64,000 nucleotides of DNA, taken from the IMG/VR virus record IMGVR_UViG_3300008114_000042, positions 1 to 64,000 of that record; one strand, written 5' to 3'. Shown piece by piece: positions 51,303 through 58,807 of the stretch (the stretch's first letter is position 1; each line of letters opens with the position of its first letter). This DNA comes from a virus. Both the position numbers and the translations under genes were made by a program. The notes beneath the pieces are model-generated. The model was not told the DNA's origin. It saw nothing but the letters and a program-made list of their open reading frames with translations, and searched no databases.

Positions 51303-51836
51303 ATGACAAACCGAAACCTTGTAGGCATAACACTGGCGGTAGCCCTAGCGACTACCGCTCTTGTTTTTCCTACATCGGCTTATGCTAAGTCGAATGAAAC
51401 TGAAATAGCGAAAATGGGCATACCGCCTGAAACGGCGGCAGCCGTAAATAACTCAATAGTAGATAGAGAGTGGGCTATCCAACGCCCATCTCGTGGTGGA
51501 GTCGGATACTATGATGACTCCAACGTTCCCGCCGTATGGGCAGGAGTACCGGACAGAGTGAGAAGCATATGGAGATGTATTCGCTTTCACGAGAGCCGTC
51601 ACTCCGGTCATTATACGGCAGAAAATCCCGTTTCGACAGCCAGCGGCGCAGGCCAATGGTTGAACGGAACTTGGGATGGTCTAAAGAAATGGGTGAAGGT
51701 AGACGGAGAATTCGTCGCTCGCCAATACGATGAGGCCAAGGACGCACCAGCATGGGTCCAAGACGCTGCATTCGTCCATGTATACAATCATGGTGGATTG
51801 CGCATGTGGAGAGGAACGTGGTGCCCCGGCACCTAA
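51303..51836 (+). CDS. Secreted transglycosylase-like endolysin
   Basis: The 177-residue protein has a signal peptide (basic MTNRNLVG, hydrophobic run to residue ~25, likely cleavage after AYA). The mature part carries IRFHESRHSGHYTAENP, with E97 as the candidate catalytic Glu, then GAGQWLNGTWDGL and VHVYNHGGLRMW. This resembles Rpf/lytic transglycosylase domains of actinobacteria. It would cut peptidoglycan glycan strands, either at lysis or entry. No cell-wall-binding domain is present. Confidence 0.68.
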   Translation: MTNRNLVGITLAVALATTALVFPTSAYAKSNETEIAKMGIPPETAAAVNNSIVDREWAIQRPSRGGVGYYDDSNVPAVWAGVPDRVRSIWRCIRFHESRHSGHYTAENPVSTASGAGQWLNGTWDGLKKWVKVDGEFVARQYDEAKDAPAWVQDAAFVHVYNHGGLRMWRGTWCPGT

Positions 51837-51845
51837 TACATTAAA

Positions 51846-51912
51846 ATACCACGGCAGGGTAGAGAGACCCAAATTCAATTGCGACAACACCTCTCTACCC
51901 TGTTCGTGGTAT
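51846..51912 (+). terminator. Long inverted repeat ending in the next -10 box
   Basis: Arms 51846-51866 and 51891-51912 pair over 20 positions (8 + 12 bp with a small bulge). The right arm includes the first bases of the following TATAAT. It probably terminates the lysis transcript and may couple to the terminase promoter. Confidence 0.65.
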
Positions 51913-51915
51913 AAT
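51907..51915 (+). promoter_or_regulatory. Extended -10 promoter for terminase operon
   Basis: TGGTATAAT partly within the inverted repeat. AAAGGAG precedes the ATG at 51940. Confidence 0.72.
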
Positions 51916-51939
51916 TGTATCCTCAACAAAGGAGTAGAT

Positions 51940-52467
51940 ATGCCGGTAGACCTAGTAGCGCACCTTGATGAAGTGAACAAGGTTGCGGAAGAATACATCA
52001 AGGGAAATGATGAGACTGCCATTTCCAAGAACCTTGCTATCCCTCGCCAGCGTGTAGTCAACATGCTCAACGAGTGGCGGGATATGGTGTCCAGCAACGA
52101 GGCCATTCGCATCAGAGCGAAGGAGGCACTCGCAGGAGCAGACAAGCACTTCTCCGTGCTCATCCAAAAGGCATACGAAGTCATCGATGAGGCCACGATG
52201 AACGGGAACCTAGGCGCAAAAACTAATGCTATTAAACTTGTGATGGATATAGAGAAGACCCGCATCGAACAACTACAGAAGGCCGGTCTGCTAGAGAACA
52301 AGGAACTCGCAGACGAACTCATTGAGACAGAGCGCAAGCAGGAAGTGCTGGTAGGCATCCTCCGAGATGTCTCTGGTGAATGCCCCAAGTGCAGAAGCGA
52401 GGTTGCACGCCGACTGGCAAATGTCGCAGGACCGACAGAGGTGATTACAGTTGACATCATCACTTGA
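51940..52467 (+). CDS. terS: Putative small terminase subunit
   Basis: The 175-residue protein begins with a helix-turn-helix-like region (KGNDETAISKNLAIPRQRVV), followed by helical oligomerisation segments and a C-terminal Cys pair (GECPKCRSE). It directly precedes and overlaps the large terminase gene. It would recognise packaging DNA. The identification relies on position and the HTH-like start. Confidence 0.7.
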   Translation: MPVDLVAHLDEVNKVAEEYIKGNDETAISKNLAIPRQRVVNMLNEWRDMVSSNEAIRIRAKEALAGADKHFSVLIQKAYEVIDEATMNGNLGAKTNAIKLVMDIEKTRIEQLQKAGLLENKELADELIETERKQEVLVGILRDVSGECPKCRSEVARRLANVAGPTEVITVDIIT

Positions 52468-54250
52468 TCTATCATCATTCCTCTCTATTCTTGATGACGA
52501 CCCCTTCGATGAGTACCCGGTAGACCTAGACACCTTCGTTCATGGTGAGCACTTCCTCAACCAGCCGGGGCTGTCAGACATTCAGCGAGACATCGTAGAG
52601 GCCATGAGCCAGATATTCAAGGAGGAAGACCTTCGCAGGTTTATGACTTATGAAGAGGCGGCACGGCATCACAAGAAGTATACGAAGAATGAGGTCATCC
52701 TCCAACTAGGCAAGGGTAGTGGCAAGGACTACACATCGACCGTAGGCGTGGCCTACACCGTCTACAAGTTGCTCTGCCTCAAAGACCCCGCACGCTATTT
52801 CGGCAAGCCCTCTGGTGATGCTATCGACCTCATCAACATCGCAGTCAACGCTGTGCAGGCGAAGAACGTATTCTTCAAGGGGCTCAAGTCCAAGATCGAA
52901 CGCTCTCCGTGGTTCGAAGGGAAGTATGAAGCGAAGATGGACAGCATCGAATTCGACAAGTCGATCACCGTATACTCCGGTCACTCCGAGAGAGAATCCC
53001 ACGAGGGACTCAACCTTATCCTCGCTGTCCTTGACGAGATTTCTGGCTTTGCCATGGAGTCAGCATCAGGCAACGAGAATGCTAAGACGGGTGATGCTAT
53101 CTACAAGGCATTCCGTGGTTCGGTAGATTCACGATTCCCTGACTATGGAAAGGTTCTACTCCTATCTTTCCCTAGATTCAAGGGAGACTTTATTTCGAAA
53201 CGGTATGAGGAAGTCATCCTTGAGAAAGAGACACTAGTAAGGAAGCACACCTTCATCCTCAACCCTGATCTACCGGAAGACAGCGAGGGTAATAAGTTTA
53301 CTATTGAATGGGACGAGGATCATATCGTCCACTATGTCATCCCCGGCATCTTCGCACTCAAGCGACCAACGTGGGAGGTCAACCCTACTCGTGGGATAGA
53401 GGACTTTAAACTTGCCTTCTACACAGACCCCGGTGATGCCCTGATGCGTTTCGCCTGTATGCCTAACTTCTCTACCGATGCCTTCTTTAAGAACAGGGAT
53501 ATGCTCTGGAAGGCAGCGTCCATTCGCAACCCCATCGACACCTACAAGAGACTGGAAGAGAACTTCGTACCGAAGGAGGGAGTACGCTACTACCTCCATG
53601 CCGACCTCGCACAGGTCCACGACAAGTGTGCTATTGCTATCTCTCACGTAGAGAAGTTCGTTGAGATAAAGTCATTCAACGACTACCATCAGATCGTTCC
53701 CGTCGTTGTGTGTGATGCTGTCGTGTGGTGGGAGCCACGCAAGGAAGGGCCGGTAGACCTAAGTGAGGTCAAGAACTGGATAGTAAGTTTCAAGAGAGCA
53801 GGCTTTGACATAGGCATGGTGACCTTTGACCGCTGGCAGTCAGTAGACATTCAGAAGGAACTACAGTCGGTAGGGATCAAGACAGGGGTACTCTCTGTGG
53901 CAAAGAAGCACTACGAGGACCTTGCCATGCTCTTCTATGAAGAGCGTATTGTCATGCCCTACATCGAACTGCTCTTGGAGGAACTGGCTGAGTTGCGCAT
54001 CGTCAGCGACAAGAAGGTAGACCATCCTCGCAAGAAGAGCAAGGACCTTGCCGACGCACTCACCGGCTCTGTCTACAACGCAGTAGCCTACACCCCTCGT
54101 CACAACGATCAGTTGGTAGAGGCTCACACCTTTAGCAGCGCTGCACGAGCACGGGCACGGGAGGAAAGAGAGAATACAGAAGGCATCATCATGCCACCCA
54201 AGCGTGACCCCGAAATAGAATACTACTTGGCAAAGGTGGGAGTATTGTGA
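52451..54250 (+). CDS. terL: Large terminase subunit
   Basis: The 599-residue protein starts at TTG 52451 with GAGGTGA 7 nt upstream. Its ATPase domain has Walker A LGKGSGKD (about 86-93) and a Walker B strand ILAVLDEISGF near 190. The nuclease domain has YYLHADLAQVHDKCAIAIS (first Asp), MVTFDRWQS and the C-terminal KKSKDLADALTGSVY. It cleaves concatemers and drives DNA into the portal. The gene is about 40 kb from the portal, unlike most siphoviruses. Confidence 0.88.
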   Translation: MTSSLDLSSFLSILDDDPFDEYPVDLDTFVHGEHFLNQPGLSDIQRDIVEAMSQIFKEEDLRRFMTYEEAARHHKKYTKNEVILQLGKGSGKDYTSTVGVAYTVYKLLCLKDPARYFGKPSGDAIDLINIAVNAVQAKNVFFKGLKSKIERSPWFEGKYEAKMDSIEFDKSITVYSGHSERESHEGLNLILAVLDEISGFAMESASGNENAKTGDAIYKAFRGSVDSRFPDYGKVLLLSFPRFKGDFISKRYEEVILEKETLVRKHTFILNPDLPEDSEGNKFTIEWDEDHIVHYVIPGIFALKRPTWEVNPTRGIEDFKLAFYTDPGDALMRFACMPNFSTDAFFKNRDMLWKAASIRNPIDTYKRLEENFVPKEGVRYYLHADLAQVHDKCAIAISHVEKFVEIKSFNDYHQIVPVVVCDAVVWWEPRKEGPVDLSEVKNWIVSFKRAGFDIGMVTFDRWQSVDIQKELQSVGIKTGVLSVAKKHYEDLAMLFYEERIVMPYIELLLEELAELRIVSDKKVDHPRKKSKDLADALTGSVYNAVAYTPRHNDQLVEAHTFSSAARARAREERENTEGIIMPPKRDPEIEYYLAKVGVL

Positions 54251-54471
54251 ACCCAGATGCGCACCTCAACATCCCCGCCGAAGGCGTGGTCATTACCGTA
54301 GAGCGGGATGCCTCAGGGAACTATATTGGCAAACTTTGGATAGACGGAGAGCGCAAGGCGTTTGCCACAGAGCGACGACCGGGATGCGCTGCCCGTACCA
54401 TGATGCTAGCAATGCAGGGTACATGGGGACCTCCAAGCGATACCATGTACCTTACTGTTGACGGGTGGTAG
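54247..54471 (+). CDS. Small hypothetical protein
   Basis: The 74-residue protein starts at GTG in a 4-nt overlap with the terminase. It is beta-rich (GVVITVERDASGNYIGKLWI). The next start lies 2 nt after its stop. No family is recognised. Confidence 0.5.
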   Translation: MNPDAHLNIPAEGVVITVERDASGNYIGKLWIDGERKAFATERRPGCAARTMMLAMQGTWGPPSDTMYLTVDGW

Positions 54472-54472
54472 T

Positions 54473-54799
54473 ATGGACTCCGAATACGTTGAGTACCTTG
54501 AGTCTATCGGTGCTATTGAAAAAACCGGGGTAGACGAAAACGGAGAGCCAGTATGGAGAGTGACGAAGGAAGCAAAGGAACTTGTTCCTGACCTTTACAA
54601 CGCTCACCTCAAAGAGTTCAACAACAACGTATTCTCCCTGTGGATGAAGGACTTTATCGACATAGAGTTTGATAAGGAAGGCTCACCCCTCATCGCCCTG
54701 AATGAAATATCATTAGTCTTAGAGGCACACGCCATGCTTGAGCCCTCAGAAGAGCAGGTATTGATGGAGATAATTGAGAATGTTTCCAAACCGGATTGA
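54473..54799 (+). CDS. Acidic hypothetical protein
   Basis: The 108-residue protein starts MDSEYVEYLESIGAIEKTGV, a small winged-helix-like pattern with a later helical part. It lies just after the packaging genes. The function is unknown. Confidence 0.5.
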   Translation: MDSEYVEYLESIGAIEKTGVDENGEPVWRVTKEAKELVPDLYNAHLKEFNNNVFSLWMKDFIDIEFDKEGSPLIALNEISLVLEAHAMLEPSEEQVLMEIIENVSKPD

Positions 54800-54825
54800 C
54801 AATTGCCCACTAACAATGGTATAAT
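54796..54825 (+). promoter_or_regulatory. Full promoter, leaderless type, before a GTG start
   Basis: TTGACA (54796-54801), 18 nt, TGGTATAAT ending at 54825, spacer AACTTT, then GTG at 54832 at the predicted +1. Confidence 0.75.
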
Positions 54826-54831
54826 AACTTT

Positions 54832-55215
54832 GTGTTATCCATACTATGGGTAGTCTTGCTGGTTTCGGCATCTCTAGCAGTCTGCATCAAGATCATCAAA
54901 CATCTTGATAGGACCGCTACCGCCACCGAAGCAATAGCCGTGTGCGCCATAGAGGTTTCACAGGAGTTGCTGGAAGTCATAGCGGAGGCAGAGGATGAAG
55001 AAATGGAAGAGCAGCCAAAAAAGTTCGTCGTAGCCTTTGTGGATGGAAAGGCATACTGGGTAGAAGACAACGAGTTTCTGGAAGCAGAGATAGACGAGGA
55101 CGGAGACCCAGTACGAAGCACAGCACATCCGGTAGACGCAATAAACATGCCATTCAAGGACGTGACGAAACTACTCTACGTCCTTGATAACTTAAAAGAT
55201 AAGGAAAAGCAATGA
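54832..55215 (+). CDS. Membrane-anchored hypothetical protein
   Basis: The 127-residue protein begins with a transmembrane helix (LSILWVVLLVSASLAVCIKI) and continues as an acidic cytoplasmic or exposed region with helical runs. Its GTG start is at the predicted transcription start, which would be a rare leaderless GTG. It overlaps the next gene by 4 nt. Confidence 0.55.
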   Translation: MLSILWVVLLVSASLAVCIKIIKHLDRTATATEAIAVCAIEVSQELLEVIAEAEDEEMEEQPKKFVVAFVDGKAYWVEDNEFLEAEIDEDGDPVRSTAHPVDAINMPFKDVTKLLYVLDNLKDKEKQ

Positions 55216-55559
55216 AGGTATTGGTATTCGGGAGTAAGTCCTTCGATGACTACCCCGTCTTCACACGCGCTATGAGCGTTGCCCTGTCGTCCTGTGACGA
55301 TGGGCGCTTCTTTGTGCATACGGCTGGCCCTGCACGCATCAACTCTTACACAGCAGAGTTTATGAATGTAACGGAAAATGGACTGCGAGGGAGAGGCATC
55401 AAGCCGTTCTTCCAGAAGGTTCCCTACCCCAAGGACCCGCTCACCCTTGCCGACTATGACTTTGTAGCCTACCTGTCTAAGCCAGTAGAGCGGAAGTTGC
55501 CCTCTGTCCTAGAAGCGGCTGAAAGAAAAGACATAGACTTTGCTGTCTTTCGTTATTAA
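55212..55559 (+). CDS. Small Rossmann-like (SLOG-type) protein
   Basis: The 115-residue protein begins MKVLVFGSKSFDDYPVFTRA, similar to the start of SLOG/YspA-type nucleotide-binding proteins. It lacks the classic GGARGAD loop seen in the gene at 62901, having HTAGPARINSYTAEF instead. It is probably a diverged SLOG protein. Confidence 0.5.
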   Translation: MKVLVFGSKSFDDYPVFTRAMSVALSSCDDGRFFVHTAGPARINSYTAEFMNVTENGLRGRGIKPFFQKVPYPKDPLTLADYDFVAYLSKPVERKLPSVLEAAERKDIDFAVFRY

Positions 55560-55563
55560 CCCC

Positions 55564-55592
55564 TTGACAAACCCCATCGTTTAGGGTAGAAT
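55564..55592 (+). promoter_or_regulatory. -35/-10 promoter, leaderless type
   Basis: TTGACA (55564-55569), 17 nt and TAGAAT (55587-55592), spacer AGCACT, ATG at 55599. The spacer is identical to that before the gene at 357. Confidence 0.7.
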
Positions 55593-55598
55593 AGCACT

Positions 55599-55982
55599 AT
55601 GAAACTTTCCAACCAGTCCCGTGCCCATTTGGCGACTGCCCGTTTCCTCGCATCAAAGTCAGAAGCGAAGAAGACTCACGGAGCAGTAGTAGTCAAGGGA
55701 GGCAGGGTGGTCGGAGTTGGATGGAATAAGAATAGAAATGATCCTCAGGCAATGAGCGAAGAGCATATCAAGACTGATGCTTCGTATCATGCCGAGGAAG
55801 TAGCACTACGCGAAGCAGGCGACAATGCCCGTGGAGCCATACTCTATGTTGCCCGTGTGAATAAGCAGGGGGAAGATAGAGACAGTAAGCCTTGTTTCCT
55901 TTGCAGCACTCTAATGGTGAGTGCGGGGATAAAGAAGGTTATCTACACCACAGAAGGAGTAGTAGAAGATGTTTATTACTAG
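55599..55982 (+). CDS. Deoxycytidylate deaminase-like enzyme
   Basis: The 127-residue protein has the zinc-dependent deaminase signature: H64-A65-E66 in SYHAEEVAL, and C99 and C102 in SKPCFLCSTLM. It probably deaminates dCMP or cytidine nucleotides for thymidylate supply, matching the phage RNR. Length is at the short end of the family. It starts at the predicted +1 and overlaps the next gene by 14 nt. Confidence 0.8.
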   Translation: MKLSNQSRAHLATARFLASKSEAKKTHGAVVVKGGRVVGVGWNKNRNDPQAMSEEHIKTDASYHAEEVALREAGDNARGAILYVARVNKQGEDRDSKPCFLCSTLMVSAGIKKVIYTTEGVVEDVYY

Positions 55983-56178
55983 TCTAGAAGAGATGGAGAG
56001 CATCGTTGCCAACTCCAAGCGCCTCGCTTGGGATGGATGGGATGTTATCCACGCTACGCCTAAGGCAAACGCCATGCTCACGCCTACGGGAAGGTTTATT
56101 CGTGGCGCGTGGAACGCAGTCACCACTTTCCCTCTGACTGAGCAAGGATGGAAGATTCCTAAGTCGCTGATGAGGTAA
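55969..56178 (+). CDS. Small hypothetical protein
   Basis: The 69-residue protein overlaps the deaminase end and starts MFITSLEEMESIVANSKRLA. Aromatic and positively charged residues dominate its C-terminal half. It is followed by the WhiB gene. No family is assigned. Confidence 0.5.
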   Translation: MFITSLEEMESIVANSKRLAWDGWDVIHATPKANAMLTPTGRFIRGAWNAVTTFPLTEQGWKIPKSLMR

Positions 56179-56183
56179 TCCTT

Positions 56184-56483
56184 ATGAGCAACTCATGGAA
56201 GTTAGATGGAAAGTGTCTAAACTTTGACACAAACCTGTTCTTCGAAACCTACGAGGAAGACAAACTCATAGCAAAGCAGATAGATAAACTCTGTGTCGGA
56301 TGCCCGGTTGTGAAAACCTGCTACAAGCATGGTGTTTCCAACAAAGAGTACGGCGTCTGGGGCGGGGTATATTTAGATGGTGACGGAGACTGGGACAGAG
56401 AGTTTAATAGCCACAAATCAGAGAGAGACTGGACAGAAATCCGCTTCTCTCTATCAATGGATTGGGAAGAGGAAGTGAAGTAA
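56184..56483 (+). CDS. whiB: WhiB-family transcription regulator
   Basis: The 99-residue protein has the four iron-sulfur cysteines of WhiB proteins (C11, C37, C40, C46; CVGCPVVKTC) and the GVWGG turn near residue 58. The C-terminal tail is acidic where cellular members are often basic. WhiB proteins are confined to actinobacteria and their phages, which places the host. It may alter host sigma-factor-dependent transcription. Confidence 0.9.
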   Translation: MSNSWKLDGKCLNFDTNLFFETYEEDKLIAKQIDKLCVGCPVVKTCYKHGVSNKEYGVWGGVYLDGDGDWDREFNSHKSERDWTEIRFSLSMDWEEEVK

Positions 56484-56484
56484 G

Positions 56485-56766
56485 ATGAGCAAAATGCCTG
56501 TGCAAGAGCGTATCGCCATAATGCGAAATGCCTATCGAAACATCCATAAGCCTGTGCGCTTCACTATGGATGTAGTCTATTTCGATGAGATTGATCCAGC
56601 CGTTATCCTGCTCCGCTTCTACCACGCAGAGTGGGTCAACCTCACAGAAGATGAGAAGATCGAAGCAGCGCTGTATATGGGCAGAGTAAAGGATGTAGTG
56701 GAGCAACACGGCTTCCCCTGCTCCCTTGATCCTGTCATTGATGATATGTCAAGTCAAATCGTATGA
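56485..56766 (+). CDS. Helical hypothetical protein
   Basis: The 93-residue protein follows the WhiB gene by 1 nt. It is helical and acidic (YHAEWVNLTEDEKIEAALYM). The stop TGA lies within the TGATACAAT -10 element at 56764. Confidence 0.5.
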   Translation: MSKMPVQERIAIMRNAYRNIHKPVRFTMDVVYFDEIDPAVILLRFYHAEWVNLTEDEKIEAALYMGRVKDVVEQHGFPCSLDPVIDDMSSQIV

Positions 56767-56772
56767 TACAAT
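56764..56772 (+). promoter_or_regulatory. TGATACAAT promoter containing a stop codon
   Basis: TGATACAAT has the TGA of the upstream gene as its extended element. The next ORF starts at 56832 after CAAGGAG. Confidence 0.5.
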
Positions 56773-56831
56773 AGATAAGTTGGCGATCCCAACAAATCCA
56801 ATAAAACAATCCCACAAGGAGAAGATTAGTA

Positions 56832-56990
56832 ATGAAGAGTTTTGCAAAGTTGCTTAGTTCACTGTTTGATGATAGTAATACCCACAACACCATCAGCGCC
56901 TTTGAGCGTGATTGGCACAAGTATCGGAGTGAGGCTTTGACCCCTTCACACCGGGCAGAGATAGACGAGATTTTCGCTCGTCACTCTTGA
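56832..56990 (+). CDS. Small hypothetical protein (52 aa)
   Basis: The ORF has AAGGAGAAG upstream and reads MKSFAKLLSSLFDDSNTHNT at its start, then a charged helical tail ending FARHS. Its stop overlaps the -35 box of the next promoter. Confidence 0.5.
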   Translation: MKSFAKLLSSLFDDSNTHNTISAFERDWHKYRSEALTPSHRAEIDEIFARHS

Positions 56991-57015
56991 CATCCGGGCG
57001 GGGGTAGTGTAGAAT
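56987..57015 (+). promoter_or_regulatory. -35/-10 promoter
   Basis: TTGACA (56987-56992) includes the TGA stop of the previous ORF. TAGAAT follows at 57010-57015 with 17-nt spacing. The next ATG is at 57046. Confidence 0.65.
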
Positions 57016-57045
57016 AGACTCATACCTACTAAAGAAAGAGCACTT

Positions 57046-57249
57046 ATGCTACCCCCGCCAATCGACACCAGAGATTTCCCCAGCGCCGCCTGTCTTAACT
57101 GCGGAGGCGACCTTTTCATTGCTAAGGTCATCTTTGATGATGACTACAATATCGGTATGTATATGACTGAGGGCGAGTGCGCCTATTGCCATTCGCTCGT
57201 CAGGCTCCCTACCCCACTAGACCACCCCGACTACGAAGAGAGTTACTGA
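57046..57249 (+). CDS. Small zinc-ribbon protein
   Basis: The 67-residue protein has CLNCGGDLF and CAYCHSLV, a four-Cys zinc ribbon with ~29 residues between pairs. The start has only a weak ribosome site (AAAGAAAGAG). It may be a nucleic-acid-binding or adaptor protein. Confidence 0.6.
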   Translation: MLPPPIDTRDFPSAACLNCGGDLFIAKVIFDDDYNIGMYMTEGECAYCHSLVRLPTPLDHPDYEESY

Positions 57250-57302
57250 TGATTAGCGGAGTCCAGCGATGGGAAGCCGATGAAAGAGGAAACACGCCGT
57301 GA
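57249..57302 (+). CDS. Tiny coupled ORF (17 aa)
   Basis: It begins inside the previous stop (TGATG) and its own TGA overlaps the following GTG start. The sequence is MISGVQRWEADERGNTP. It may act only to couple translation. Confidence 0.3.
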   Translation: MISGVQRWEADERGNTP

Positions 57303-57535
57303 AGCACTACGCGAGGTTTAGGTATTGCAACAAGGGAATGTTCACTCTGCGAGTGACCATCTACTCCATCACCGACAACGATGGTTTTACTACTGACAAG
57401 ATAGTCGCTGACCGCATGTTCTTCACCTACACGGGCGGGTACAGATGGGCACGACGCAAGTTGATCCATTATTCCCTAGACAATAATACATCGCTCTTCC
57501 TGCGTGATGGGGACATTCTCTCCCTGCACCCTTGA
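57299..57535 (+). CDS. Small hypothetical protein
   Basis: The 78-residue basic protein starts at GTG in a GTGA overlap (MKHYARFRYCNKGMFTLRVT). It appears beta-rich with aromatic residues. The -35 box of the following promoter overlaps its stop. Confidence 0.5.
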   Translation: MKHYARFRYCNKGMFTLRVTIYSITDNDGFTTDKIVADRMFFTYTGGYRWARRKLIHYSLDNNTSLFLRDGDILSLHP

Positions 57536-57560
57536 CTTCTTTCAGGAAATGTAGTATACT
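57532..57560 (+). promoter_or_regulatory. -35/-10 promoter
   Basis: TTGACT (57532-57537), 17 nt, TATACT (57555-57560). AAAGGAGAA precedes the ATG at 57584. Confidence 0.68.
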
Positions 57561-57583
57561 AGAGACATAGAAAAGGAGAACGA

Positions 57584-57754
57584 ATGAATAACGAGCAAGA
57601 GCGTGCGCTATCCGAACTTCGCGCAGCAGCATCAGTAATCCACAAGAACATCGGCGGCAAGGCCGGTACAAGTGGAGAGAAGATTTACGGGCAGGCATAC
57701 AATCGTTGCGTTGCTCTTGGAATCAAGCCCAAACTAAGGAAGAAGTACACCTAA
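57584..57754 (+). CDS. Small basic hypothetical protein (56 aa)
   Basis: The ORF has a strong ribosome site (AAAAGGAG). It is helical and basic (LSELRAAASVIHKNIGGKAG; end KLRKKYT). It ends in a TAATG overlap. The size and charge suggest nucleic-acid or protein binding, but this is not proven. Confidence 0.55.
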   Translation: MNNEQERALSELRAAASVIHKNIGGKAGTSGEKIYGQAYNRCVALGIKPKLRKKYT

Positions 57755-57987
57755 TGACCACCACGCTTGACTGGACATTCGATATCGTCACCCCCGAAAA
57801 GGGAGGCAAGTACCACCTTCGTGGAGACTTCCAAGAGACTTGGTGCGGGAAGTATTACGACCTCACTTGGAATGGTGAATGGAGGCTCATCGGAGCATAC
57901 TCCATTGACTCCATCAAGCGCATGGTAGAGCGCCCTGCGGCTAACAGCATGTGCGTCAAGTGTGCTAAGGTATGGAAGACAACATAG
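57754..57987 (+). CDS. Small hypothetical protein
   Basis: The 77-residue protein starts in the TAATG overlap. It has several Trp residues (ETWCGKYYDLTWNGEWRLIG) and a C-terminal CVKCAKVW. The Cys pair plus an upstream Cys could bind metal. Confidence 0.5.
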   Translation: MTTTLDWTFDIVTPEKGGKYHLRGDFQETWCGKYYDLTWNGEWRLIGAYSIDSIKRMVERPAANSMCVKCAKVWKTT

Positions 57988-58033
57988 ACTTACCTAATAT
58001 CAGGTAATATCCACAACTACACAAAGGAGTAAT

Positions 58034-58444
58034 ATGAGTAAGGCAGCAAAGATTCTTGCTATCATCCTCATCACTTTTGGTGGCGTGTTCACACTCGTAG
58101 GAGTTTCTTCCTACCTTACCGTGGGCAACGTCCTCACAGCGCAGGCAATCACGGTTGCCGACGATGCTTCCTGTCTCGCAGGAGCAACGGTGAACAACCC
58201 ACTAGCAGCATGGTGCCAGCAGGATATCATCAACGATCACGCCCTCCATGCCACGAATGGGCTGTCATACGCACAGATGGACCGTGAGGACCCGCTACGC
58301 GAGGTTGCTATGAATGGGTCGGTGCTTCGTGCATCGCTCTTCACTAGCGTTATTGCCTTCGCTCTCAGCGCCCTCGTGGCTGTGCTTGGAGTGCTCTTCG
58401 CCCTCGTTGGCGTGACATTCCTCGTCTACAAGCCGAAGGCGTAG
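58034..58444 (+). CDS. Two-helix membrane protein
   Basis: The 136-residue protein has transmembrane segments at about 7-29 (ILAIILITFGGVFTLVGVSS) and 103-132 (FTSVIAFALSALVAVLGVLF), with about 70 polar residues between them that include two Cys. A similar RASLFTSVxAF pattern occurs in phage membrane proteins. A holin-like role is possible, but it is far from the lysin gene. AAAGGAG precedes the ATG. Confidence 0.55.
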   Translation: MSKAAKILAIILITFGGVFTLVGVSSYLTVGNVLTAQAITVADDASCLAGATVNNPLAAWCQQDIINDHALHATNGLSYAQMDREDPLREVAMNGSVLRASLFTSVIAFALSALVAVLGVLFALVGVTFLVYKPKA

Positions 58445-58480
58445 GCAAACTACCTGAGCATGTAGTCAAACTGCTCCCGC

Positions 58481-58564
58481 AGGGGAATATCGGCGCTGTC
58501 TTATAAACAGTGGATAATAATGCCGTAGCGGTCCAGTTGGGTTCAATTCCCATTTCCCCTACCA
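58481..58564 (+). tRNA. tRNA-like element, D-arm not recognisable
   Basis: A 7-bp acceptor stem (AGGGGAA with TTCCCCT), discriminator A and encoded CCA are clear, as is a T-arm with TTCAATT loop. The only anticodon-like arm is GCTGT-CTTATAA-ACAGT, anticodon UAU if real, but it begins only ~9 nt after the acceptor stem. CGGC (58491-58494) can pair with GCCG (58522-58525). The total is 81 nt before CCA. It is either a D-armless tRNA or a tRNA-like structure. Confidence 0.4.
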
Positions 58565-58565
58565 A

Positions 58566-58638
58566 GCCCCCGTAGTTCAGCAGATAGAACAGCGGATTTC
58601 TACTCCGTAGGTCGTGGGTGCAATTCCTACCGGGGGTA
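58566..58638 (+). tRNA. tRNA-Arg (UCU)
   Basis: A full cloverleaf is visible: acceptor GCCCCCG/CGGGGGT, D-arm GTTC/GAAC, anticodon loop TTTCTAC with anticodon TCT, and T-arm GTGGG/CCTAC around TGCAATT. It reads the AGA codon. It lies 1 nt after the tRNA-like element's CCA. Confidence 0.88.
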
Positions 58639-58652
58639 CAAAAATATTGTGG

Positions 58653-58689
58653 TATAATACTTGACTACAACGACCAAACCTGTTATACT
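58653..58689 (+). promoter_or_regulatory. Two tRNA-region promoters
   Basis: TGGTATAAT ends at 58658. A second set, TTGACT (58661-58666) and TATACT (58684-58689) with a 17-nt spacer, follows. Both are placed to express the downstream tRNAs. Confidence 0.55.
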
Positions 58690-58714
58690 TTACACATAAC
58701 ACAATAGCGAGTTC

Positions 58715-58790
58715 GATGGGACATAGGGACTTGTGAGGATATGTGCCTCAATAAAAACCATCCCTCCCCATCCCCTGTTGATAGTCAGGG
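58715..58790 (+). other. Structured RNA leader before tRNA-Trp
   Basis: Nested pairings are visible: GATGGG (58715) with CCCATC (58767-58772), GGGA with TCCC, and TGAGG with CCTCA. A second hairpin CCCTG/CAGGG follows at about 58774-58790, then an A-rich run. It is not a tRNA cloverleaf. It may be a leader structure, processing site or terminator. Confidence 0.35.
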
Positions 58791-58807
58791 AAAACAAAAC
58801 TATCCGG

